From Bemisia tabaci (taxonomy: Eukaryota; Arthropoda; Insecta; Hemiptera; Aleyrodidae), in assembly GCF_918797505.1 (NCBI RefSeq), contig NC_092800.1:2232001-2296000 (forward strand): a DNA stretch of 64,000 nt. Reading direction: 5' to 3'. Each line of letters starts with the position of its first letter. Position 1 is the first letter of the stretch. Of the stretch, positions 1 through 9,756 are shown in pieces. The notes under the pieces were generated by a model. The model ran no database searches, was not told the DNA's origin, and saw nothing but the letters and a program-made list of their open reading frames with translations. Both the position numbers and the translations under genes were made by a program.

Positions 1-229
1 ACTGCTGTCGAAACTTTACTCGAATGCGATATTTTTCCTCGGATAAAACCCTGCCTTTGATACGTTAAATTTCTTTGTCAAATTTGGTACATGAATTCTT
101 TAGTCTCATGACAACAGAAGTGCAATCTCAAAATTCGACAAAAATGACACGTGGCTGATATTATGGAGCAAATTGATGCGATATGTCGCACATTGCTCCG
201 ACACAAAAAATGGCAACTGTCGAATCACC
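1..229. mobile_element. TTAA-flanked fold-back MITE, right part
   Basis: The left edge of the window cuts into a copy of the same family as 49851-50290. Shared blocks include CTCGAATGCGATATTTT, GACAACAGAA and the terminal CGAATCACC. It is followed directly by TTAA (230-233), the target site expected for piggyBac-type elements. No coding capacity is seen. Confidence 0.7.
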
Positions 230-361
230 TTAAGCTTTTACCAGTTTGCACGAGAAAAATAGTCATACCATCATATTCACCTTAGATAAAACCATCGATG
301 ATATTATCTATTAAGATTCGAGGAACTTTCAGCATAAATACGACGTAACGATGCGATAAAT

Positions 362-707
362 TTGAGGGAAAACAGCGGTTGGCAACCCTTCGCGACCCGA
401 GCGACACCGCGTGGCGACGGCGGAGAGAGTTTGAGAAAGTTGGGCGAAAGCGCAAGCGGCACGGAGCAATCCAGGGCTGTTAAACTCTGCAGTCGTTTTC
501 ACCCGGATGTCACACGCGCGCCGAGGAAAAAGGCCAAATTCGGGTGGGGGCCGGGGGGCGGGGGCGGGGAGGGGGAGATGGGGGAGGGGGAGATGGGGGC
601 AGGGGCCCGTGAGCCGTTAAGACCTGTGTCGAGTTTGAATGGAGCTTGGATTCTGCGCCAATACTCACCGCGTTGTCGGCTGTGACTAATGGCGTTTTCT
701 GTTATAC
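362..707. other. GC-rich, G-run segment without a recognised gene
   Basis: This block is markedly more GC-rich than its surroundings. It contains a dense series of G runs at 541-607 able to form G-quadruplexes. The open frame at 362-685 (107 codons, low complexity Gly/Glu) has no recognised domain and no splice context, so I do not call it a gene. Confidence 0.4.
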
Positions 708-719
708 CTCGTTACCCGC

Positions 720-1190
720 CAGGCGTGAATGATCGATTACTATCGATAATTCCCCCATTTAAAGCTATGGCAAAGAATCGATTATTAAGGTGTTCGTTGC
801 GAATATCCTGATGATCGACCCTTTTCCATAAGGTTAAACTGCAGGTCAATCGATTCATCATAAAGCACGCCGCGGTACTGCAGGCGTGAATGATCGAATA
901 TCGATTTTTCCCAGTTTGAAGCTATGGTAAAAAATCGATTATGGTGCTCGTTGCGAACACCCTGTTTATCGATACTTTTCCATAGGTTCAAATGATGGTC
1001 AATCGATTTATCGCAAAACACGCCACGGCACTGCAGGCGTGAATGGTCGATTATCGATACTTCCCCATTTACGGCTATGGTAAAGAATCGGTTATTATGA
1101 TGTTCGTTGCGAACGCCTCGATGATCGATATTTTTCCATTGGTTTAGAGGGCAGATGAATCGATATATCGCAAAGCACGCCACGCCACTG
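720..1190. mobile_element. Three tandem hAT-like MITE units
   Basis: Three copies of one MITE lie head to tail (about 720-880, 881-1033, 1034-1190). Each runs from GGCGTGAATG(A/G)TCGA to an ACGCC...ACTG end with an internal TATCGATA-rich body. The outer right end is the intact CACGCCACGCCACTG terminus. TTTCTGTTA occurs at 696-704 and again at 1191-1199, a possible target duplication for the whole array. Confidence 0.7.
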
Positions 1191-1399
1191 TTTCTGTTAC
1201 TTCGTTGTCGAACAACACGACGGCGCAATTACTCGCTTGATTTAACGAGATTCCACGCCCGAAGTTGTGGCATACCTCCGGGGGGAGAGCATGGGCGCGT
1301 TTGTTTTCAACGCCGATCGACATTCGGGAGACTCCGCAGTAATACCATCCCAACTCGCACGAGGCTCTTTGAAAATGTGTCTGTGAAAATTCATGAATT

Positions 1400-1628
1400 C
1401 ACGGAAAAAAATTAAATGTTGCTTTAGCATTTATAATGTTAAAAAAATGTGGGAGAAGATTCAAATGATGTTTTTACATGAAAAAAATGCTAACTTAACT
1501 ACGGCCACGGTTAAATTAACATATTCAAAAGTAAAGTTAGCATTTTTTAATGTAAAATCAGTATTTGAAACATCTCGCACATTTTTCCAGGATTATAAAT
1601 GCTAAATCAACATTTCATTTTTTCCGTG
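1400..1628. mobile_element. Fold-back MITE, CACGGAAAAAA ends
   Basis: Inverted ends are CACGGAAAAAAATTAAATG and the matching CATTTCATTTTTTCCGTG. Subterminal blocks such as TTTAGCATTTATAAT pair with ATTATAAATGCTAAA. It is non-coding. Confidence 0.65.
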
Positions 1629-2599
1629 TTGGGTTCGGGAGTATTGAGTATCTGTACATATAGGGAGAGTATTGCCATGTCTGTGCTGCTCTCTGATTGG
1701 TTTATTTTGTGCATTTTGCAAGTTGACAACTGCCCCCTCAGAATCATCGGTTTAAACCCTTGACAACTTAGATTTTACCACAATGATGAATAGGCCACTT
1801 CTGACAGAACGGGGTTTTTATTTTATTATCTTTCCTGCCTAAGGGCTGACAATTATTATACCGTGGGTTATTTTTTGCTTTTGACTCACGGCAGCTTGAG
1901 CTGCGTTGCCTTATTGCTTCAGTAAAAACATTATCTCTGAGTTTAGGCAAGAAAAAAAGTGTGTAAATAAGATATAAGACGCACAGTGCGTACTACTAAA
2001 GTTAAACCCTTTTTTTACTTTTTCTTTTTTAGTATTATCGTGTAATGTTCTTGCAATCGTTTCGGCGAAATTTTTCACCTTGCCAGCTTTTTTTTTGACA
2101 ATTCCGGGTAATTTTATGCATGTCGATTTGAATTTTTATTTATGTTTTATTTTTTTTTTATTTTTTATTATGACAACAAGGTCACGGACTAAAATCAGCT
2201 CTCCATTTTCAATTGGGTGTATTTATCTTTAAGCCGAAAAAGTAGCTCCTTTTATCTTTCTAAGTTCGAAAAAAAAATACTGATTGCATCCTCAGAATAG
2301 TTCCTATAACCATCAGACGCTTTGGAGGCTTATGAATTTCATATACTACTACCACTACAATCACAAGGTTTTAAAAAACCTTCCAATCAGATTTGTTGTT
2401 TCATTTTTAAATTTGATTTGAAATACCTCAAAGTCTATCATGCATTCTGGAAATATATTTGCTTAACTTGAAAATTCCACCACCCACCACGTAAGTCTAA
2501 AGTTGCCCATTCAGTTCGTAGTGAAATTAGAGTGGAAGCGTTAGCGTTTATTTTAGATCGCGGACTCCAACCATTTTCACGAAACCATAAAAATCGTGA

Positions 2600-2710
2600 A
2601 CGCGCAATGCGTGAAGTATTTCCACAGTCTTGTAGGCGCTAATATGCGTCTGGCGCAATGCGTGAAGTATTCCCACAGTCTTGTAGGCACTGATATGCTT
2701 TTCGCGCCGA
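2600..2710. repeat. Two tandem units with GCGTGAAGTATT core
   Basis: Two direct units of about 55 bp share CGCAATGCGTGAAGTATT, CCACAGTCTTGTAGGC and a GATATGC/AATATGC tail. The same core appears, diverged, at 6550-6665 and in the palindromic families at 28925, 40930, 47025 and 48875. Confidence 0.6.
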
Positions 2711-2910
2711 TCGCACCGTATTTGGCGCGATTAGTTGCTACAACTAGTTACTACAACAGTCAACTAGTTACTACCATCGAATCGTGAGATGAATTTTATT
2801 TTCCGGGTCAATGGGTCACTTAACCATGAACGAATTTTGACTTGCGAATAGAGTTTTCTGAAGGAAAATGACGCGTAGAACACGATGCGCACATTAAAAA
2901 CGCGAACAAG

Positions 2911-3034
2911 TCGTCGCTCCTCTGACGTAAGGGCGTAACTCGATTTCCGCATGAGCCCTGGAATGCATGAAGTTATATGGGAGACAGGGCTCACGTGGAA
3001 AATGAGATACGCCCTTACGTCAGAGGAGCGACGA
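2911..3034. mobile_element. Palindromic MITE, TCTGACGTAAGGGCGTA arms
   Basis: The arms TCGTCGCTCCTCTGACGTAA and its complement surround a GAGCCCTG...CAGGGCTC stem. Further members lie at about 14285-14395, 15352-15460 and 57032-57148. Confidence 0.7.
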
Positions 3035-3936
3035 AGTAACTCAATAACCGAGAAATGCGCAGTTCAAATCGCTCAACTTATACGCAAATTTAAAACGCCC
3101 CGGTTTCGCGCCGCGCCGAATGATGTCATCCGGCACCAATCAGAAGCGGGCACGGGTTTCCACGACTTCCGTCAAATGTCTATCTACTCTTCGTATATGA
3201 AAACAATACTAAAGTCGAAATTATATATTTTGAATTCAAGACTTGAATCTCATTCATATGTTAGCTGTAATAAACGAGCAACAAGTCCATATTGAAAGAC
3301 ATTTTATTTTAACAAACATCAGAGGAAAATGAGAGAAGATCGCGATATGACTACCCGTCAACACCGTCAGTTTCCCGCCATTCGGATGCGTTTGAAATGT
3401 CTTGCAGTTTTTAGATTTTTCAAAAGTGGGTTTCTCCGCGATTTCGGCTTCATAAAAATGCGGAAAAATCACCACGTTATCTACTCACATTGTACTTTCA
3501 GAATATTGAATAAAATAAACAAGGTTTAGTGACCCATTAGGCGCCGCGGCGCTCCATACTTGAGACCACGGTTACTCGCCCCAACCCTCAGCGTATGAGC
3601 GATGACTGATGGGGGTCGGATAAGAACCGCGGCCGGGATCAAAGTTGATGTCAAAGTTAGTGACGGCGATTAGAGACCCAACTCGATCCCACCGGCGAGC
3701 GGCCTCAGCCTTTGTCCGGTTTTTTCACGCCGTGTATTCCAACAAAAAACGTATTCGTGGTTAGAACCGACCGCATGGGTGCAATTTTGCGGATTCTGTC
3801 AAGATGTTTAGAGCGCGACGTATTAGTCGCACAGAATAATCTAAAAACTGCCTTAGTTTTGAAAAAAATGTGAAAAGTAACCTGACTAGAACTAAGTCAA
3901 ATTAATAAAATATTGCAGCCACTCACTTGTCAGACA

Positions 3937-4755
3937 TAGAGTCCCTTTATACTGAGAGTCAAGACAATGCGAATCCATTTCTGATTGGTTAACCGGATTT
4001 TAGGCCTTCACAGTGTCACAAACGGGAATAAAGATTACATTTTCACCAATTGCAAAGATTATAATCTGGAATGGACCGAGGAATTTCGGGTCCGACAAGG
4101 AACAAACGGAATGAGAGAAGGAACGGAGAAAGGAATTTAAGAATGAGCCGATCAAAGATTACGAAAGACGTTCAATTTGTGTAATCTTAAGCGTATTTTG
4201 GTTGATGATCGGTCGAACCAAAATGGGTGGATCATGCTATTTTCGTATTTTGCTTTGACGCGATCAAACTTTTTCGGGACTCACCAGACAGATGGACGGT
4301 GGAATTCTTGCAAACGTTGGAGCCAAAAGTGAACCCTACAAAAAGTAGGATCATGAGTAACCCCGATGTGAATGATGGCATTCAACAAGCATCAATGCCG
4401 AATGCCTAACCTCTAAATATATTAGAAAGACCGCCAAACGCCAAACCTGTCATTTGTTAGTTTAAACGTTTACTTTTTTTGTGTTTAATAATTAAAATAA
4501 TAATTTCTAGTCTGGTTTAATTATGAGCAGCGACAACCGGGATGACTTTTTCGTATTTTCTTATGATCCGGGCAACTCTTCGCAACTCATCTCTGATTGG
4601 TCGGATTCTGACGACTGCTTTCAACAACAACAACGCCCTGTTTGCTCGACCGCGGCACTTTTGCTCGACCGATCATCAACCAAAATACGCTTCTTTATTC
4701 CCGTTTGTGACTCCATGAGGAGTGTTGTCTTGACTCTCAGTATAAAGGGACTCTA
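3937..4755. mobile_element. 819-bp non-autonomous element with 8-bp target duplication
   Basis: Ends are TAGAGTCCCTTTATACTG and CAGTATAAAGGGACTCTA, inverted to each other over about 28 bp. GTCAGACA flanks both sides exactly (3929-3936 and 4756-4763). An 8-bp duplication with a YARNG-type end fits a hAT-derived MITE. Open frames at 4227-4409 and 4523-4756 lie inside and match no transposase I know. Confidence 0.85.
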
Positions 4756-5082
4756 GTCAGACATTTTTCTATTAGAAACCGACGCGTTTCGGTCATCATC
4801 CGGGACGTGACTGGTGTGATCGGATATGCGGTGGCTACCATATTATTGCATATAAATTAAATAAAAACATTTAAAATAGACCTCTGGATGACGAAAAAAT
4901 CAAAATAAATGTTGATACAAAATAGGATCTCCCCCTCCGAAAGGATCACAAAAAGATCTATTAAAATTACGATCCATTTATAAGAACTGGTTTGAAACAT
5001 CGGTTCCCTGGTAGGAACCTGGGCACCAAGAAGCAACCAGTCCATGATTAAGAGAGAAAACGTATCTCCCCTAAACACCTAC

Positions 5083-5416
5083 TCAGTGCGAAGCAGAGAA
5101 ATGTTTTCTCTCCTGAGCAACTAGTCGGTGCAAAGGAGAGAAATGTTTTCTCTCCTGAGCGACTAGTTAGTGCTTAGGAACGGATACATTCCTCTCTCAA
5201 GCACTAACTAGTTGCTCGGGAGAGAAAACATTTCTCTCGAAAACAACTACTCAATGCAGAGGAGAGAAATGTTTTCTCTCCTGGGCAACTAGTCGGTGCA
5301 AAGGAGAGAAATATTTTCTCTCCTGAGCGACTAGTAAATGTTTAGGAACGGATACATTCCTCTCTTAAGCACTAACTAGTTGCTGGAAAGAGATGACATT
5401 TCTCTCAAAAGCAACT
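5083..5416. repeat. Tandem hairpin array, about 168-bp higher-order period
   Basis: Short hairpins (GGAGAGAAA TGT TTTCTCTCC) alternate with spacers such as GCAACTAGTCGGTGC and a GGAACGGATACATTCC stem. The whole series repeats once after about 168 bp (5083-5250 and 5251-5416). Confidence 0.75.
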
Positions 5417-5819
5417 ACTAAATGAAGAGGAAATTAAAAAAAAATTACGATTAAAAGTTAAATTTTTAATTTTTTATTTCGTTTTATCGGCGGTTGAAAA
5501 AGGGCATTTTGATCCCAAAACGCCCTGTCAAATTCTTTTATTCGCAGCCTGTCAGGTAAAACGTAAATATTTTTAAAGAGTAAATGATGCACAGGCTCAA
5601 GCTTTCTTTTAACGACGCCTTCCGTCCAAAAAAAGACTTTCAAAATCTGGAATGGATTACCACGGACTTTCCTTGGCTTGCGACCATCTGATAATCAGAA
5701 TATTTTGTAATACAGTAGTCTCTCTCTGTAAAGACTAACCTTAAAAGGCGGACCTCTTTACAGCGAGGAAATCGATCGTTCCCTTAAACTTTCTATATTA
5801 AAAACGTGTATTTTCCTCT

Positions 5820-5982
5820 CAGTGGCGTGGCGTATTTTGCAATAAATCCATGATCTGCCATTTAAACCTATCGAAAAGGATCGATAAACAGGGTGTTTGC
5901 AACGAAACCCTTAATAATCGATTCTTTCCTGTAGCTTCAAATGAGGAAATATCGAAAGTTGATCTTCCAAGCCTCGTCACTA
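5820..5982. mobile_element. hAT-like MITE (CAGTGGCGTGGCG family)
   Basis: The intact left end CAGTGGCGTGGCGT is present. The right end is degraded (GTCACTA). Flanks TTTCCTCT (5812-5819) and TTTCCTCC (5983-5990) form a near-perfect 8-bp duplication. Its length matches the other copies of the family. Confidence 0.75.
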
Positions 5983-6494
5983 TTTCCTCCGGACGTAACG
6001 AGCTTGGCAACGGAGTAACCCTCCCTGTAGCGAGCGGCCGTTCACCTGGCTCATAGGTCAAAGTGCAGGTCATACCTAGGAAGCTGCCTCCATAAAAGCG
6101 AATTCGATGAATCTTGCCGTTGTTCACGAATTTTCAGCGGCTGACAAATCAATGCAGTTTCACAAGAGGTGCGGGTATAGTGTTCATCGTTTGCAAATAA
6201 ACAGAATAAAATTAAATTTAAAAAGAAGTTAAAAGTACCAGACTAGAGTACGGTCACACAATAAAATATTATTAAAATGTCTAAGAGCCGCGTCCCGGAT
6301 GATGACCAGTGTGGACCGCGTCGGAATTTAATACAAACTTCCTCTGATTAGTGAGTGACTCTTCAAGATTTTAATAATATTTTATTGTTTAAGAATAAAA
6401 TTAGTTAGGTTATAAGTAATTTTTTTAATAATTTGGGATGAAAGTAATCCATACAGAGTGTGAAAAAATTCAATGGTAGTGACAAGTTGAAAAA

Positions 6495-6665
6495 CGCTGA
6501 CTCCGCGAGTTATCTAATCGCGCCACACACGGTGCGGTCGGTGCGGATATCACATTAGCGCCTACAAAACTGCCAGAATACTTCACGCATTGCGCCATAG
6601 TACGGTCGTCGCTGGACGCATTTTAGCGCCTCCAAGACTGCAGGGATACTTCACGCATTTCGCGT
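6495..6665. repeat. Diverged copy of the CGCTGACTCCGCGAG / ACTTCACGCATTGCG family
   Basis: It shares AACGCTGACTCCGCGAG, TAGCGCCTACAAAACTG and ATACTTCACGCATTGCG with the longer elements at 28750, 40730, 46860 and 48640. The core is present twice, as in 2600-2710 but in the opposite orientation. Confidence 0.6.
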
Positions 6666-6875
6666 TTACTAAGATGCACGCATATAGCGTTAAAAATTCG
6701 TCATTTCTCCGTGTAATGCGTAACTTCGCGATGTGCACTATATCCGACCAGTGGACACCGCGAGCCTAGCAATCCTAGGATCGAGGGAACGCGGACTTTT
6801 TGCACCCCTGAATAGTACTTTATTCTATTGAATCGTCGTTGTCCGACTTCGTCCGTTTTCCCCCGATCGATTATT

Positions 6876-6997
6876 GGACGTATTTCTATCAAACGGAACG
6901 ATGTGCATAATGACATGAGCCTTGTTATGTACATATTCTTATGGGTCTCAGGGCTCATTTCTTAATGCACATAGTTCCGTTTGATAGAAATACGTCC
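6876..6997. mobile_element. Palindromic MITE, GGACGTATTTCT ends
   Basis: The arms read GGACGTATTTCTATCAAACG then GGAACGATGTGCATAATGAC and return as their complements around a GAGCC(C/T)TG stem. The same family occurs at about 14044-14167, 25240-25343 and 58773-58895. Shorter GGACGTATTTAT variants occur at 12999-13344, 24114-24192 and 45139-45215. Confidence 0.75.
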
Positions 6998-7090
6998 TAT
7001 TGTTATAAGGAGAGCCCCTCTTTAGGGAGGAAATCGGCCAGTCCCTTAAGTTCTCGTTGTAGAGAGAGATTAATGTATCATTACGTATGT

Positions 7091-7342
7091 TGCCGTGCTG
7101 AGGAAGAAGGCCGTATGAACATTCGAGAGTTACCAAAATTTCCGGGAACAAAGATGTGTTTTTGACGAAATTTTTGCACATTTTTCTTTGAAATTTCCAG
7201 AGATTTTAGATTAAATTGTGAACAAAATAGTCTGAAAAATTTAAGGATAAATGTTTTTAACTTTCTCAATGAGTTCGTGTTCCATCAGAGGAAGTTCGGC
7301 AATGCCTGAAGGTTCATACGGCGATTTTTCTTAGTACGGCAG
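7091..7342. mobile_element. Fold-back MITE, TGCCGTGCTNAGG ends
   Basis: The left end TGCCGTGCTGAGG then CCGTATGAACATTCGAGAG pairs with CTGAAGGTTCATACGG and a TTAGTACGGCAGTA end. The family is abundant here, with other copies at 14511-15313, 45379-45632, 46093-46346, 49200-49447 and 55382-55637. Confidence 0.75.
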
Positions 7343-7619
7343 TATAGGAGATAAATGTCGAATTCGGAATGAAAATTGGCAGGATGGCTTTAGTGTAAAA
7401 ATTTATCGTGTTTCGCCGTAGCATCGATTTGTTGCCGTTTGAGGTATTCATATACATAAAAAAGTATGATGCAGATGATCCAATATGATTTGACCACAGG
7501 ATTTTTAACCGTCTCTCTATCGGATCTAATTATCATTGAAATTCCTGCTTGCTCTAATGTGTGAACCACATACCTTCGACCACGCAAAAATGTGGAGAAT
7601 GCTTGTTTTCAGCGTGTTC

Positions 7620-7920
7620 TACGCGTACATCGTTCAAAACGAAAACCCAGGTCGGCGGCCGTCATCGAATTGCAGGCCGGTCGGAGGCATTTTTTCCCCG
7701 CGACTCTCTGACCGCAGCCCGCGAGGTTCAGACAGCGTTGCCGTTTTAGCAAATGATTCTCCACAGAGCAGTGGAAATAAGGAGGATTTCAGTGTAGAAA
7801 TGCAACGCTGCGAGCGGCTGCAAAGCTCGATACGAGAGAGACTTTGAACTGAGCCCGACTGCAGTCCACACCAATCTCCCTTTCCCGCCCTTCGCTGTCC
7901 CATGCGGTGTTGGCAAATCC
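7620..7920. other. GC-richer block, nothing recognised
   Basis: This is a non-repetitive-looking stretch with higher GC than its flanks and several overlapping short frames on both strands. None has a recognisable domain or matched splice sites. It could be a diverged exon, a regulatory island or chance. Confidence 0.3.
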
Positions 7921-8127
7921 AATAAATTAGATTTTATGTTGCAAACGCGCGCTAATATTAAAATTGAGGTCAGAGGCTGAGGATCTGTTTTTAAAGTGAG
8001 TCCGTATCCGAGGCAGAGAAACATTGAGATACCTGAAACGTTGCCATATTATTGGATTTTCAAAATAATTTATGGCGAAAAATAGAGAACCATAAAATAT
8101 AATAAACTCATTTGGTTCCGTTAAGTA

Positions 8128-8305
8128 AAATGGAACCAAACTACTTCGGCTATTGCCAAATTTAATCGGGCAAATTAATTTCTTACATGAAATCGGTTGT
8201 GCGGTTTTCGTGGAAATTTCAGTGAATTTTCTGCATAGTACGAAGCAAATTCAATACAATTTTCAAAGGAATCCGAACTGAAGTTCTTTTGTAAGAAATT
8301 ACACA
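8128..8305. mobile_element. Half copy of the GCTATTGCCAAATTTAAT MITE
   Basis: It matches the left half of the family seen at 44009-44272 and 51466-51715 (CGGCTATTGCCAAATTTAAT, GTGAATTTTCTGCATAGTA). The other half-like block, with GGCAATAGCTGCTGTGGCTTGG, lies at about 8985-9063, separated by the 8449-8760 insertion and other sequence. Confidence 0.55.
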
Positions 8306-8448
8306 CATGAAAGTCGCTCCTACAACGCTCTCTGGCGTTCTGCGACACCCAAACGCCACGTGTGCCTATCTTCCCAGAGATTATCAGACAACTGACAACG
8401 CAACATCTCCTCTTTAACAACTTGCCGCCATCTCTTCATAGGAAGTCC

Positions 8449-8760
8449 TAGAGTCCCTTTATACTGAGAGTCAAGACAACACCCCCTCATGGAGTCACAA
8501 ACGGGAATAAAGATTATAGAAATTGAACGTTTTTCGTAATCTTTGATCGGCCCATTCTCAAATTCCTTTCTCCGTTCCTTCTCTCATTCCGTTTGTTCCT
8601 TGTCGAACCCATAATTCCCTGGTCCATTCCAGAATATAATCTTTGCAGTCGGTGAAAATGTAATCTTTATTCCTGTTTGTGACACTGTGAAGGCCTAAAA
8701 TACGGGAACCAATCAGAAATGGATTCACATTGTCTTGACTCTCAGTATAAAGGGACTCTA
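8449..8760. mobile_element. 312-bp hAT-like MITE with 8-bp target duplication
   Basis: It has the same inverted ends as 3937-4755 (TAGAGTCCCTTTATACTG ... CAGTATAAAGGGACTCTA). GGAAGTCC flanks it exactly at 8441-8448 and 8761-8768. It is an internally deleted relative of the 819-bp copy. Confidence 0.88.
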
Positions 8761-8836
8761 GGAAGTCCCTGTCGCCATTTCCCAGGTGGTACCCAATCCA
8801 AAACTTGTTTGGGCAACCTCTTCTCCGACATTCTGA

Positions 8837-8969
8837 AGGTCCAGTTACACGATCATATTGAGCCATCAAACTGGGGCTCTGATTGGTGGAAAAAGACCTG
8901 AGGTGAGGATGCGACCAATGAGAGGCCCAATTTGATGGCTCAATTTGATCCTTTAACTGGACCTTTACC
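8837..8969. mobile_element. Small fold-back, AAGGTCCAGTTA ends
   Basis: The arms AAGGTCCAGTTACACGATCA and ATTGAGCCATCAAA are repeated inverted (TTTGATGGCTCAAT ... TAACTGGACCTT) around about 60 bp. No clear target duplication is seen. Confidence 0.6.
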
Positions 8970-9723
8970 ACACAGTCAAACGTTCTTTTGCAAAAAATTA
9001 AATTTTCCGGTTAAAATTGGCAATAGCTGCTGTGGCTTGGCTCTTTTCTGCTTAGCACGGTCCGGATAGTACTCGATCGGGAAAGTCTGACTTTCGTCAT
9101 TTTGGAGAAAATTTGGCAACATCCGGAGCAGCGGCTGGAAATGAATGCGGAGTCGGATCCATGAGATTCGTGGAGAGACGCCTGCACACATATGGGCCGC
9201 AACCCGCCAACCACATACCCGCCCTCCGCGAGACGACAGACCGCTGGCCGCCTAGCTCCTGTAACGAAGAATTTCATTCTCCGTTTTAAGTTTTTCCCCT
9301 TCTTTTGTAGACCAAAATAGCGACAAATGTGTCACGGCTTGGCGACACCGCGCCACGACGCCCGGTGACGGTACATCAGCTGTTTGAATAATGAAAAGAA
9401 ATGGAATACTGTTTCTCCTTTTTTTTCTCTCTCGAAGATAACTGCGAAATCAGGGTTTTCCGTAGATTTACCCAAAACGAAAAATTGTAAAAAAATTCTA
9501 AACTACTATAAACTTCTGTAGGAAATTTTCCTACATCCATTTCTGTAAATTTTATATTTTAATTAATTTTTCTTGTAACAAAAATTTTGCAACGAATGTC
9601 GAGATCGTCTTTCAATAGCTTCAAATCAATCTGATAGCCCTCTAAGCCAAACATTGTTCAACACCCTCTCCTTTCCGGAGGGTCACCTCTTCTCTCATCT
9701 TTTCTGTATCTTTCTCGGCTCGA

Positions 9724-9751
9724 GGTGCACGTTAGTGAGTGGCATCTCGTC
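9724..9751 (+). repeat. GAGGTGCACGTTAGTGAG unit 1 of 4
   Basis: This core recurs in direct orientation at 12100, 12195 and 12297. The first unit is separated from the others by the inserted 2.3-kb fold-back. Removing that insertion leaves four units spaced about 74-102 bp. Confidence 0.7.
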
Positions 9752-9756
9752 GAGCC

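Noticed and set aside
362..685. Possible 5' exon of the CUB gene
   Set aside because: No CUB-like Cys pattern, no signal peptide, and no donor in the phase exon a requires.
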